From Shinella sp. (GTDB taxonomy: Bacteria; Pseudomonadota; Alphaproteobacteria; Rhizobiales; Rhizobiaceae): a DNA stretch of 30,840 nt. The position numbers and the translations under genes were made by a program. The notes beneath the pieces were generated by a model. It worked only from the letters and a program-made list of their open reading frames with translations, was not told the DNA's origin and did no database searches. The stretch covers positions 1-30,840 of the forward strand of contig QFQX01000057.1 of assembly GCA_003248775.1 (NCBI GenBank). Reading direction: 5' to 3'. Below are positions 15,215 through 22,392 of this stretch, in pieces (positions within the stretch are counted from its first letter, which is position 1; every line of letters begins with the position of its first letter).

Positions 15215-15244
15215 AAAAGCCGGGTGAGCGATCACCCGGCTTTT
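15215..15244. terminator. Bidirectional intrinsic terminator between rplQ and the DUF817 gene
   Basis: A perfect 13-bp stem (15215-15227 with 15232-15244) has a GCGA loop. The arm is AAAAGCCGGGTGA, so both flanks give a run of four T on the respective RNA. It ends the ribosomal cluster and can serve the convergent gene as well. Confidence 0.9.
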
Positions 15245-15286
15245 CGCGTTCAATGGATTGGCGGCTCGGAGCCCGTTCCGCGTCGA

Positions 15287-16162
15287 TCATTTAGGCACAT
15301 CGATATGGTGGCGGATGTGCTTCAGGTGAGCGACGATGGTGAAGGTCATTATCACCAGAAGGCACCACGAACTCCATTTTCCCAGATGGACTGTCGACCA
15401 TGCCCCGATCTGGTTCGGGTACTGCCAGAGGCCGAAGAATGTACTGATGTTTTCGGCGAGCCATATGAAGAAGCCGATGAGCACGAAGGCGAGCGTCAGC
15501 GGCATTTCCCTTTCGCGGTCGTAGGGTCGGTAGATCACCGATGCTCGGGCATAGAGCCCCACAGCCAGCGCCGCGATGTACCAGCGATAGTCACCGATAT
15601 AGTGGTGAGTGAAAAAGTTGAGGTAGATCGCGAGAGCGACGCCCGTTGCCATCCAGTAGGGCGGGTGGTGCCTGATCCTGAGATCGAACAACCGCCAAGC
15701 CTGAATGATATAGCTTCCGACAGCGGCATACATGAAGCCCGAAAACAGCGGCACGCCATAGAGTTTCGTGTAGGCAAAGTCCGGATAGGACCACGACTGG
15801 ATGCTACCCGAGGTCTTGAAAAGCTCGAGGGCGAAGCCGACGGCGTGAAACAGGCATATTGCCTTCAGTTCATCGAGCGTCTCGAGCTTCGCCCAGAGCA
15901 TCCAGCCCTGGATTGCCAGTGCAATGATCAGAAGAAGGTCGTAGCGCGGAATGCCAAGGGCGCCGCCGCGCGGCACGATAAATATGGCGAGGAAGAACAA
16001 GCCGGCGAACAGGCAGGCCCGGGCTTCTTTCACTCCGAAATACAGAAATTCCACGGCGAAGCGCGCGGTTCCTGTAAGGCCGGGCGCATATGGAACTTTG
16101 GTCAGATGTCGGTCGATGGAACTCAGGACCGGTCCGGTCCTGTCGATTCGCAAGATGGTCAT
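15287..16162 (-). CDS. DUF817 family integral membrane protein
   Basis: The product has 291 residues from the ATG at 16162. It has about seven or eight hydrophobic segments and the DUF817 (YoaT-like) pattern: FGVKEARACLFAGLFF, then GVPLFSGFMYAAVGSYIIQA and LNFFTHHYIGDYRWY. The conserved histidine pair (HH) and aromatic residues are visible. No reaction is known for the family. The frame is open to an ATG at 16273, but the 37 extra codons look non-coding and that start has no ribosome binding site. The one for 16162 (AAGG, 12 nt away) is also weak, so the start is uncertain. It converges on rplQ. Confidence 0.82.
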   Translation of the reverse strand: MTILRIDRTGPVLSSIDRHLTKVPYAPGLTGTARFAVEFLYFGVKEARACLFAGLFFLAIFIVPRGGALGIPRYDLLLIIALAIQGWMLWAKLETLDELKAICLFHAVGFALELFKTSGSIQSWSYPDFAYTKLYGVPLFSGFMYAAVGSYIIQAWRLFDLRIRHHPPYWMATGVALAIYLNFFTHHYIGDYRWYIAALAVGLYARASVIYRPYDREREMPLTLAFVLIGFFIWLAENISTFFGLWQYPNQIGAWSTVHLGKWSSWCLLVIMTFTIVAHLKHIRHHIDVPK

Positions 16163-16303
16163 TGTTGTCTGAAGCCTTATTGAAATACGCTGCCTGAAAC
16201 TCGTGGCGATCGGCGGAAACAAAATGAATGCAAATAGGAACTTCAAACGCGGGCAATACTCGGAGGGCCGCATTACACATGTCTACGTTCGAAGATAGCT
16301 ACA

Positions 16304-16406
16304 GCATGTCGCGCAAAAGTGTGCAGCGGTTTTGCGGCAACGACATGCGATGAAACAAGGACTTAAAGCGTAGAGTGCGAATCTGAAAGATCGCGACACG
16401 CTTTAG
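16304..16406. repeat. RIME-like intergenic repeat, two palindromes (103 bp)
   Basis: The first palindrome has outer arms GCATGTCG (16304-16311) and CGACATGC (16341-16348) and inner arms CAAAA and TTTTG. The second has arms starting TTAAAGCG (16363) and ending CGCTTTAG (16406). Total size and the two-palindrome layout fit the Rhizobium-specific intergenic mosaic element RIME1 as described for rhizobia. The assignment is from memory of that family, without alignment. Confidence 0.65.
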
Positions 16407-16454
16407 GGGACGGACGTGGAGGAAATTATGGCGCGCGCACGGAATTGGCGGGCG

Positions 16455-16563
16455 TTAAAGCATTTCCAGCAAGAGTGGGACACCGCTTTGCGTCCGGAAT
16501 TGCCGAAAAAAGCAGGAAAATAGAGCGGTGGAGGCGATTCTGTCGCCGCCGGAAATGCTCTAA
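16455..16563. repeat. Second short rhizobial repeat with 13-bp inverted ends (109 bp)
   Basis: TTAAAGCATTTCC (16455-16467) and GGAAATGCTCTAA (16551-16563) are inverted repeats with one mismatch. The interior has CGTCCGGAATTGC followed by an A-rich run, which I recognise as common in rhizobial intergenic DNA. It has no coding capacity and is likely a non-autonomous repeat. The stretch between 16163 and 16620 otherwise holds nothing I can support. Confidence 0.6.
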
Positions 16564-16620
16564 AACATCAAGCGATCTGGGATTTTGATATTCCCGTAGA
16601 GGAGGGCGTGAGTTGAGAAC

Positions 16621-17910
16621 TTATTGCCTGGACGGCGAAACCGCCCGAGCATCTGTCGTTCCGAGGGCGCGTGCTGAAAGGAAGGCTTTTTCCTGCGCGT
16701 TTCCCGAAAGTGCGGCTGCTCGCTCGAAGGCTGCTTTAGCATCCTCGAATCTTCCAGCCCGTTGTAGAAAATCGCCTCTCGCCGCGTGAAGCGGTGCGTA
16801 GTCCTTGAGTGCCGGTTCGCCCTCGAGTTCGGCCATCAAGGCGAGCCCTGCCTCTGCTCCATAGGCCATGGAATGGGCAATCGCCCGGTTGAGTCCGACG
16901 ACGGGTGAGGGCCATACATTGAGCAATCGGTCGTACAACGTGGCGATCTGCTTCCAGTCCGTATCTTCGTAATGCATCGCCCGGGCATGGCAGGCGGCGA
17001 GCGCGGCCTGAAGTGCGTAGAAGCCGTTCATACCGCCAAGGCTCGCAGTGCGTTCGAGGCCGGCAAGTCCGCGCTGGATCAGCAGCCGGTCCCAGTGAGC
17101 GCGGTTCTGGTGGGTGAGGGGGATCGGAGTGCCGCCCGCTGCGGTGCGCGCCGCAAAGCGCGACGCCTGGATCTCCATCAGGGCAAGCAACCCGTTCACT
17201 TCCGGCTCGTTAGGTGCCAACGCTGCCAGAATGCGGCCGAGGCGCATGGCCTCGTGACAGAGCTGTGGCCGGATAACGTCCTCGCCGGCGCTTGCCGCAT
17301 AACCTTCGTTGAAGATGAGATAGACCACTTCCAGAACGGAACCGAGCCTTTGCTCCCGTTCGATGCCGCGCGGCACTTCATAGGCAACGCCTGAATTGGC
17401 CAGCGTCTTCTTGGCCCGGACGATGCGTTGGGCGATCGTCTGCTCGCTGGCCAGAAAGGCGCTGGCAATTTCCGCGGTGGTCAAGCCGCCTATCAGGCGC
17501 AGGGTCAGCGCCACCCGTGCATCGGTGGAGAGAACGGGATGGCAGGCGGTGAAGATGAGGCTCAGGCGTTCGTCGCCTATATCGTCGTCCATCCGTGCTT
17601 CGATCTCCGCGACCGCATCGATGTGCTCGCTCTCAAGCTCGCGCTCGATTTCCGAATGTTTACGTTCCATCATCCGGCGACGGCGAAACAGGTCGATGGC
17701 TCGTCGTTTGGCAGCGGCCATCAGCCACGCACCGGGATTGTCGGGGACACCGCTCTTCGGCCAGACGGAAAGCGCGCTGACAAGCGCGTCCTGTGCCAGC
17801 TCCTCAGCAAGCCCTACGTCGCGCAACATTCTTGCGAGCCCGGCAATCAGCCGGGCGCGCTCCATGCGATAGACGGTTTCGACCGTCCTGTGGGTCAGCG
17901 GAGCCTCCAT
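16621..17910 (-). CDS. ECF42-type RNA polymerase sigma factor with C-terminal extension
   Basis: The product has 429 residues. Sigma region 2 lies at about 12-80 (ARLIAGLARMLRDVGLAEEL, then DNPGAWLMAAAKRRAIDLFR). Region 4 is at about 118-175 (ALTLRLIGGLTTAEIASAFL). A long C-terminal part of roughly 250 residues, helical and TPR-like, includes VVYLIFNEGYAAS and PSPVVGLNRAIA. This architecture, with a DGPF protein encoded next to it, is that of group ECF42, in which the extension replaces an anti-sigma factor. It is the last gene of a three-gene operon. No clear ribosome binding site precedes the ATG. The signal sensed is unknown. Confidence 0.9.
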   Translation of the reverse strand: MEAPLTHRTVETVYRMERARLIAGLARMLRDVGLAEELAQDALVSALSVWPKSGVPDNPGAWLMAAAKRRAIDLFRRRRMMERKHSEIERELESEHIDAVAEIEARMDDDIGDERLSLIFTACHPVLSTDARVALTLRLIGGLTTAEIASAFLASEQTIAQRIVRAKKTLANSGVAYEVPRGIEREQRLGSVLEVVYLIFNEGYAASAGEDVIRPQLCHEAMRLGRILAALAPNEPEVNGLLALMEIQASRFAARTAAGGTPIPLTHQNRAHWDRLLIQRGLAGLERTASLGGMNGFYALQAALAACHARAMHYEDTDWKQIATLYDRLLNVWPSPVVGLNRAIAHSMAYGAEAGLALMAELEGEPALKDYAPLHAARGDFLQRAGRFEDAKAAFERAAALSGNAQEKAFLSARALGTTDARAVSPSRQ

Positions 17911-17958
17911 GGGTAGGATTATGAAGGCGCTCTGGTAGCAGTCAATGCGAGATGGCCG

Positions 17959-18381
17959 TCAGGATGTCAGCTTCTCGCCGGAGGCGAAGGCAGGATCCAT
18001 CCACATGATCTCCCAGACATAGCCGTCGGGGTCCTCGACGCTCCGGCTATACATGAAGCCATGCTCCTGCACCGGATTGGGGTCGGCCTTGCCGCCGGCC
18101 GTCACGCCCTTCTCAAGTGTCCGGTCCACATCGTCGCGCGTCTCGACGCTGAGTGCAATCAAAGCCTGGCTCTCCTTGCGGGCGTCACCGATCTTCCGGC
18201 TGGTGAAGCCGGCATAGCGATCATGGGTCAGCAGCATCACGCCGATCGAATCGGAAAACAGCACGCAGGTTGACCGCTCGTCGGAGAAGTTGGGGTTCTT
18301 CGTGCCGCCGATGGCGAGATAGAAACCCTCCGCCGCCGCAAGATCGCGTACTGGCAGATTGATGAAGATCATTCTGGTCAA
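17959..18381 (-). CDS. VOC (glyoxalase/bleomycin resistance-like) protein, TTG start
   Basis: The product has 140 residues. It has a single VOC fold: MIFINLPVRDLAAAEGFY at the start and SVEDPDGYVWEIMWMD at the end. The final Glu is in the position of a metal ligand in the superfamily. Substrate unknown. I keep the TTG start at 18381 because GGGAGGA lies 6 nt upstream. The nearest ATG is three codons later and poorly spaced. It is the middle gene of the sigma-factor operon, 29 bp after the DGPF gene and 48 bp before the sigma gene. Confidence 0.88.
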   Translation of the reverse strand: MTRMIFINLPVRDLAAAEGFYLAIGGTKNPNFSDERSTCVLFSDSIGVMLLTHDRYAGFTSRKIGDARKESQALIALSVETRDDVDRTLEKGVTAGGKADPNPVQEHGFMYSRSVEDPDGYVWEIMWMDPAFASGEKLTS

Positions 18382-18410
18382 GTTCGTTCCTCCCTTGCCG
18401 TTATTCGGCT

Positions 18411-18848
18411 TCAGCCTTCCTTGCCGCTCCGTTCCGCGAGCTTTTCTCCGGTGCGCTCGTGCAGCGCGATGACATCCGGCGTCAGCGCATCGGCGAAATC
18501 AGAGAGTTCGTAGACGGGACGGATTTCGATTTCGCTCGGCCCGGGCATTGGGTTCGGGCAGCGCTTCACCCATTCGACTGCTTCATCCATGACCTTGACT
18601 TCCCAAAGCCAGTAACCGGCGACCAGTTCCCGCGTTTCGGCAAAGGGACCGTCGATCACCCGGCGGCTGGCGCCGTCGAATGCGATCCGCTTCGCCTTGG
18701 ACGAGGGCTTCAATCCGTCTCCACCGAGCATGATGCCGGCATTGACCAGTTCCTCGTTGAACTTGCCCATTGCCTCGCCGAGCTCGTTGGAGGGCAGGAT
18801 GCCCGCCTCACTGTCTTCCGTAGCCTTGACGAATACCACTACACGCAT
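18411..18848 (-). CDS. YCII-related DGPF domain protein
   Basis: The product has 145 residues. It starts MRVVVFVKATEDSEAG and contains the family motif DGPFAETRELVAGYWLWEVK (about residues 66-85). DGPF/YCII proteins have a dimeric ferredoxin-like fold. Their biochemical role is not established, but their genes are the typical partners and targets of ECF41/ECF42 sigma factors. GAGGAG is placed 8 nt before the ATG. It is the first gene of the operon, with an ECF42-like promoter upstream. Confidence 0.9.
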   Translation of the reverse strand: MRVVVFVKATEDSEAGILPSNELGEAMGKFNEELVNAGIMLGGDGLKPSSKAKRIAFDGASRRVIDGPFAETRELVAGYWLWEVKVMDEAVEWVKRCPNPMPGPSEIEIRPVYELSDFADALTPDVIALHERTGEKLAERSGKEG

Positions 18849-18907
18849 CGTTCATTCTCCTCTTGTTGAGCTGCGCACGGGGTTCTCCCCTGGGTGCGTG
18901 ATATTGC

Positions 18908-18934
18908 GACGAACGGAAAGCGACGAATTCGACA
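18908..18934 (-). promoter_or_regulatory. ECF42-type promoter of the DGPF-VOC-sigma operon
   Basis: On the minus strand TGTCGA (18934-18929) and CGTC (18911-18908) are 17 bp apart, 60 bp before the first start codon. The published ECF42 target signature, as I remember it, is TGTCGA at -35 and CGA/TC at -10. The match and position suggest the sigma factor transcribes its own operon. Confidence 0.65.
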
Positions 18935-19086
18935 TGGACCAGCAAGTTTTTTCCTCCATAGCTGATCCCGCCGGATATGTTTGAAATCCCTCTTGGGAAA
19001 TTTCGTTCCCCTCACGTCCGAACAGGTTGATCCGCTCCGGCGCAGATTGGGGTTCGCCTCTCCATGCCGGCATGGAATTTCCGGAT

Positions 19087-19100
19087 TCACACAGATGTGA
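19087..19100. promoter_or_regulatory. Inverted repeat upstream of the DoxX gene
   Basis: TCACA-CAGA-TGTGA is a perfect 5-bp inverted repeat with a 4-bp spacer in the 385-bp gap between the divergent DGPF operon and the DoxX gene. It could be an operator. The rest of the gap (18935-19233) shows no gene and no clear housekeeping promoter. Confidence 0.25.
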
Positions 19101-19233
19101 TGGTTCAGAAAATAAACAGACTGTTCAATTCCTGAGATGATCTTGGCGCTGTGGAATTGATTTGAGTCAAGTGTTTTTCAAGGCGCGAACCTACCCTCCA
19201 GTCATTGAAACAAGGCAGAGTGCGAGGCAAAAA

Positions 19234-19809
19234 ATGTCTAATCAAGTATTTAATAATGCAAAAGAAAAACTTCTTATTCCATTCCTCGGGCCGTTCTATG
19301 ACAAAGTCGCCCAGCCCATGGCGTGGAGCATATTCCGGCTGGCGGTCGGCGGCATGCTGGTAATTGAAGGCTGGCCGAAGATCACGGCACCTTTCGGGCA
19401 GGTGGGTTTCGTTGAAAACCTGGGTTTCTATCCCGGCTGGCTGTGGTCGCCCTTCCTTGCCGCCCTGCAGTTCTTTGGCGGCATGTTCATCGCGGTCGGT
19501 CTCTTTACGCGGCCGATTGCTTTCGCCAACGCGGTCATGCTGGCGATTACCCTGTGGTTTCATTTCAGCCATCCCTATGGCGATGCCTTTCTGACCCAGG
19601 CCGGCATCGACGCGTTAAAGGCCGGCAACGAGTTCTTCACGCCCGAGGCAAAGGTAAGGCTTATCGACGGAGGCGCGAAGTTCCTGCATCAGGTTCAGGG
19701 CAAGGCCGAGCTTGCCTCGCTCTTCTGGACGGGCGGAGCCTTCCTCGCCGCAGCCTTCGGTGGCGGCTATCTCTCGCTCGACCGTCTCCTGTTCAGGAAG
19801 CAGTTCTGA
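19234..19809 (+). CDS. DoxX family inner membrane protein
   Basis: The product has 191 residues and about four hydrophobic segments. The DoxX pattern is seen in FRLAVGGMLVIEGWPKITAP, FFGGMFIAVGLFTRPIAFAN and the end segment FWTGGAFLAAAFGGGYLSLD. DoxX proteins are membrane proteins linked in some bacteria to thiol or oxidative stress and in others of unknown role. I chose the ATG at 19234 since GAGG precedes it. The frame is open from a TTG at 19162 without a binding site. It is followed by a terminator and faces msrQ. Confidence 0.85.
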   Translation: MSNQVFNNAKEKLLIPFLGPFYDKVAQPMAWSIFRLAVGGMLVIEGWPKITAPFGQVGFVENLGFYPGWLWSPFLAALQFFGGMFIAVGLFTRPIAFANAVMLAITLWFHFSHPYGDAFLTQAGIDALKAGNEFFTPEAKVRLIDGGAKFLHQVQGKAELASLFWTGGAFLAAAFGGGYLSLDRLLFRKQF

Positions 19810-19845
19810 TCCGAGACGCGCCGTCAAATCGATTGCCGCCGAAAC

Positions 19846-19874
19846 AAGGGCCGACCCGAAAGGGACGGCCTTTT
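19846..19874 (+). terminator. Intrinsic terminator after the DoxX gene
   Basis: AAGGGCCGACCC (19846-19857) pairs with GGGACGGCCTTT around a GAAA loop, with one A-A mismatch and one G-U pair, and ends in TTTT. It lies between the convergent DoxX and msrQ genes. Confidence 0.8.
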
Positions 19875-19879
19875 CCGTA

Positions 19880-20533
19880 TCAGGCGCCGGCGGACCGCTG
19901 CGGCCGCACTGCGGAGCCTTTCCTGTTGCGCTTCCAACTCATGATGCGTGGCCGCGCCAGTCGATAGCCGAGAAGTATGGTCACCGTAGCAAGATAGAAC
20001 GCGGGTTCAGCCGTGACGGCTTTCAGCGACAGGGCGTAATGCAGGACGGCTGCGGCCGCGATCGCATAGACGAGTTTGTGCAGCGTGTTCCATCGACTTC
20101 CGAGCTTGCGGATCGACCATCGGTTCGAGGTGAGCGCCAGCGGAATAAGCATCACGAGCGCCGCCATGCCGAGCATGATGTATGGCCGTTTGGCGATATC
20201 GCCGAGGATCGAGGAGAAGATCAGTCCTCGGTCGAGCGTCAGGTAGACTGTGAAGTGGGCCAGCACGTAATAAAAGGCAAGGAGTCCAAATGCGCGCCTG
20301 TAGCTAATTAGGTTAGTACCTAACAGGTCGCGAACCGGCGTGACAAGCAGGCCGAGACAGAGGAAGCGCAAGGCCCATAGGCCGAGCATGTGCTCGAAGG
20401 CGCGCACCGGGTCGGCTCCCAGTCCGCCAAAGATGCCGAGATAGAAGGCATAGAGGCCGGGAACGAGTCCGATGGCGTAAAGCGCCCAGACGGACGCCGG
20501 TTTAAACCGCGCGGAAAGTACCGATGTGGCCAT
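19880..20533 (-). CDS. msrQ: MsrQ, heme-binding membrane subunit of the periplasmic methionine sulfoxide reductase system
   Basis: The product has 217 residues. About six membrane helices carry conserved histidines, e.g. in FEHMLGLWALRF, YYVLAHFTVYL and WNTLHKLVYA. This is the ferric-reductase-like (YedZ) fold. MsrQ passes electrons from the inner membrane to MsrP, which repairs oxidised methionines in periplasmic proteins. The gene starts 2 bp after the msrP stop, so the two are one operon. The C-terminal tail is basic and lies in the cytoplasm by the positive-inside rule. Confidence 0.93.
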   Translation of the reverse strand: MATSVLSARFKPASVWALYAIGLVPGLYAFYLGIFGGLGADPVRAFEHMLGLWALRFLCLGLLVTPVRDLLGTNLISYRRAFGLLAFYYVLAHFTVYLTLDRGLIFSSILGDIAKRPYIMLGMAALVMLIPLALTSNRWSIRKLGSRWNTLHKLVYAIAAAAVLHYALSLKAVTAEPAFYLATVTILLGYRLARPRIMSWKRNRKGSAVRPQRSAGA

Positions 20534-20535
20534 GG

Positions 20536-21483
20536 TCAGAAGAACTTCGTCAGGTCCATGCCGGAATAGAGACCGGCGACATCGTCGGCATAGCCGTTGA
20601 AGGGCAGGGTGTTGATCCTCGCGCCACCGAACAGGCCTTCCGCTTCGCCGATGCGCCGTTCGGTCGCCTGGCTCCAGCGCGGATGGTCGACCTCAGGATT
20701 CACATTGGCGTAGAAGCCATATTCGTTCGATGCCGCGAGGTTCCATGTGCAGGGCGGCTGCTTCTCCGTCAGGGTGATCTTCACGATCGACTTGATGCCC
20801 TTGAAACCGTATTTCCACGGCACGACGAGCCGGAGCGGTGCGCCGTTCTGATTGGGCAGCGTCTCGCCGTAAAGACCGGTCGCGAGGATCGCCAGCGGAT
20901 GACGCGCTTCGTCGAGGCGCAAGCCATCGACATAGGGCCACGGCAGGGGCTGGAAGAAGCCGCTCTGTCCCGGCATTTCCTTCGGCCTGACCACGGTTTC
21001 GAAGGCGACGTATTTCGCGCTGCCAAGCGGCTCGACCCGGTCCAGCAGGGCGGAGAGAGGGAAGCCGATCCACGGGATTACCATCGACCATGCCTCGACG
21101 CAGCGCATCCGGTAGACGCGCTCTTCCATGGCGAAGTCTTTCATGATCGTTTCGATGTCTATGGTCTGCGGTTTGGCGACGAGACCGCCGATCTCGACTG
21201 TCCATGGCCGCGGCTTGAAGTCGCCGGAATTGGCGGCGGGATCGGCCTTGCCCGTCCCGAATTCATAGAAGTTGTTGTAGGTCGTGGCGTCCTGCTTGGT
21301 CGTCAGCTTTTCAGTCAACGTGTATTTGCCCGGCTTGGCCTCGAGCGCGGCCGCGTAGGTCTCAGGCGCCGCGGCCATCGCCAGCCCCGCCGCTGCCGCC
21401 CCGAGGAAGGTACGACGGTTCAGGTAGAATTTCTGGGGCGTGATTTCGGAGCTTGCAATCTGCGGGGGGCGGTAACGTGGCAT
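20536..21483 (-). CDS. msrP: MsrP, molybdopterin-dependent protein-methionine-sulfoxide reductase catalytic subunit
   Basis: The product has 315 residues. A twin-arginine signal is visible (NRRTFLGAAAAGLAM, RR at 23-24), with a probable cleavage after the alanine-rich segment near residue 45. The sulfite-oxidase-type molybdopterin domain contains the Mo-ligand cysteine in YRMRCVEAWSMVIPW (C128). The conserved APLRLVVPWKYGFKGIKSIV follows. It repairs both diastereomers of methionine sulfoxide in the periplasm using electrons from MsrQ. AAGGA lies 9 nt before the ATG. The promoter is not clear. The 194 bp between it and the lectin gene hold no other gene. Confidence 0.95.
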   Translation of the reverse strand: MPRYRPPQIASSEITPQKFYLNRRTFLGAAAAGLAMAAAPETYAAALEAKPGKYTLTEKLTTKQDATTYNNFYEFGTGKADPAANSGDFKPRPWTVEIGGLVAKPQTIDIETIMKDFAMEERVYRMRCVEAWSMVIPWIGFPLSALLDRVEPLGSAKYVAFETVVRPKEMPGQSGFFQPLPWPYVDGLRLDEARHPLAILATGLYGETLPNQNGAPLRLVVPWKYGFKGIKSIVKITLTEKQPPCTWNLAASNEYGFYANVNPEVDHPRWSQATERRIGEAEGLFGGARINTLPFNGYADDVAGLYSGMDLTKFF

Positions 21484-21677
21484 GATGCGGGTCCTTCGCT
21501 TTGACCATCGAGGTTTATTTTAGCACTACGTTGCGCCGCGCATTAGAGTTTCATGTGACTGAAAATAATCTCGCTCGGCACATTTTCGTGTTCGTCCTGT
21601 GATGAAAGCCCCGCGGTGTCAGAGTTGCCGGTCGACCTTTGGGCGCTCTGTGGAATGCCTATGGAATGGCCGGAAGG

Positions 21678-22166
21678 TCACCAGCTCCAGCTTTGTCCGG
21701 GGCTTGTGCGGCATGGCCACTGAACGATGGCGATGCCCGGGCGGCGAACGGAATTGGGAACATTCAGGCAGAGATTGCTCTTCACATTGGCGAGAGAGTT
21801 TCCGCTGCTGGAGGGGGCTATGCGCCAGAGCTGGTCGGTGGTGTCGTTGCACGTTGCCTGGATGGCCGGAGTACCGTTGGCGCGGCTGCCGCCGCGAACG
21901 TCGAGGCACAGGTTGCTGTTCTTGTTGACGATGCGGTAGCCGTTATCGGTTTGCTCGATGCGCCAGAGCCGGCTGTCTCCGTCCTTGCATTCCGACTGGA
22001 CGATGCCCGCTCCCTCGGCCTGACTTTCCTGCAAGGTGTCGAGGCACAATCCGCTGGCAAGATTCTTGATGGCAACAGGATCTTTTGGCGGGTCTTGCGC
22101 AAATGCAGCGCCTACGCCGGTAAGAACGGCGAAGCAGAGAGCAATCGGTTTCTTGATGCCTGTCAT
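21678..22166 (-). CDS. Exported ricin-B-type (beta-trefoil) lectin domain protein
   Basis: The product has 162 residues. An N-terminal signal peptide (hydrophobic 8-21, cleavage near AFA/QD) is followed by one beta-trefoil made of three repeats. Each repeat has an LCLD/LCLN element and ends in a xLW or QSW motif (SRLWRIE, DQLWRIA, QSWSW). Such domains bind sugars, so a periplasmic or secreted carbohydrate-binding role is inferred. There is no catalytic domain. GGAGA lies 9 nt before the ATG. It follows the same direction as msrPQ but is probably a separate unit. Confidence 0.8.
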   Translation of the reverse strand: MTGIKKPIALCFAVLTGVGAAFAQDPPKDPVAIKNLASGLCLDTLQESQAEGAGIVQSECKDGDSRLWRIEQTDNGYRIVNKNSNLCLDVRGGSRANGTPAIQATCNDTTDQLWRIAPSSSGNSLANVKSNLCLNVPNSVRRPGIAIVQWPCRTSPGQSWSW

Positions 22167-22348
22167 GACGATAACTTCTCCAGCCGGGATAATCTTGCTA
22201 ATATAAGTATGGGCAGTCTACGTTCCGTGTGCCAACGGTCGCAGGCAGGAAAGACGCTTGTGTCAGTGTTTGAAGCGAACCGTACCACTTTTTCGGCTTG
22301 TGATAGTGTCGATCTGCGGGAAATCGGCTAATAGAGACGCCCAAAGTC

Positions 22349-22366
22349 CTGCCGGTGGCAGTTTTT
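22349..22366 (+). promoter_or_regulatory. Small hairpin with T5 just upstream of ilvD
   Basis: CTGCC (22349-22353) pairs with GGCAG (22357-22361) around GGT, and TTTTT follows. It lies 26 nt before the ilvD ATG. It has the outline of a short intrinsic terminator and may attenuate ilvD. I see no leader peptide rich in Ile, Val or Leu upstream. Confidence 0.3.
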
Positions 22367-22392
22367 CATAGAAACAAGCAAGAGACCACAAG

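Noticed and set aside
19087..19100. CRP/FNR-type site
   Set aside because: The half-sites are in the order TCACA...TGTGA with 4 bp between, the reverse of the CRP consensus TGTGA-N6-TCACA.
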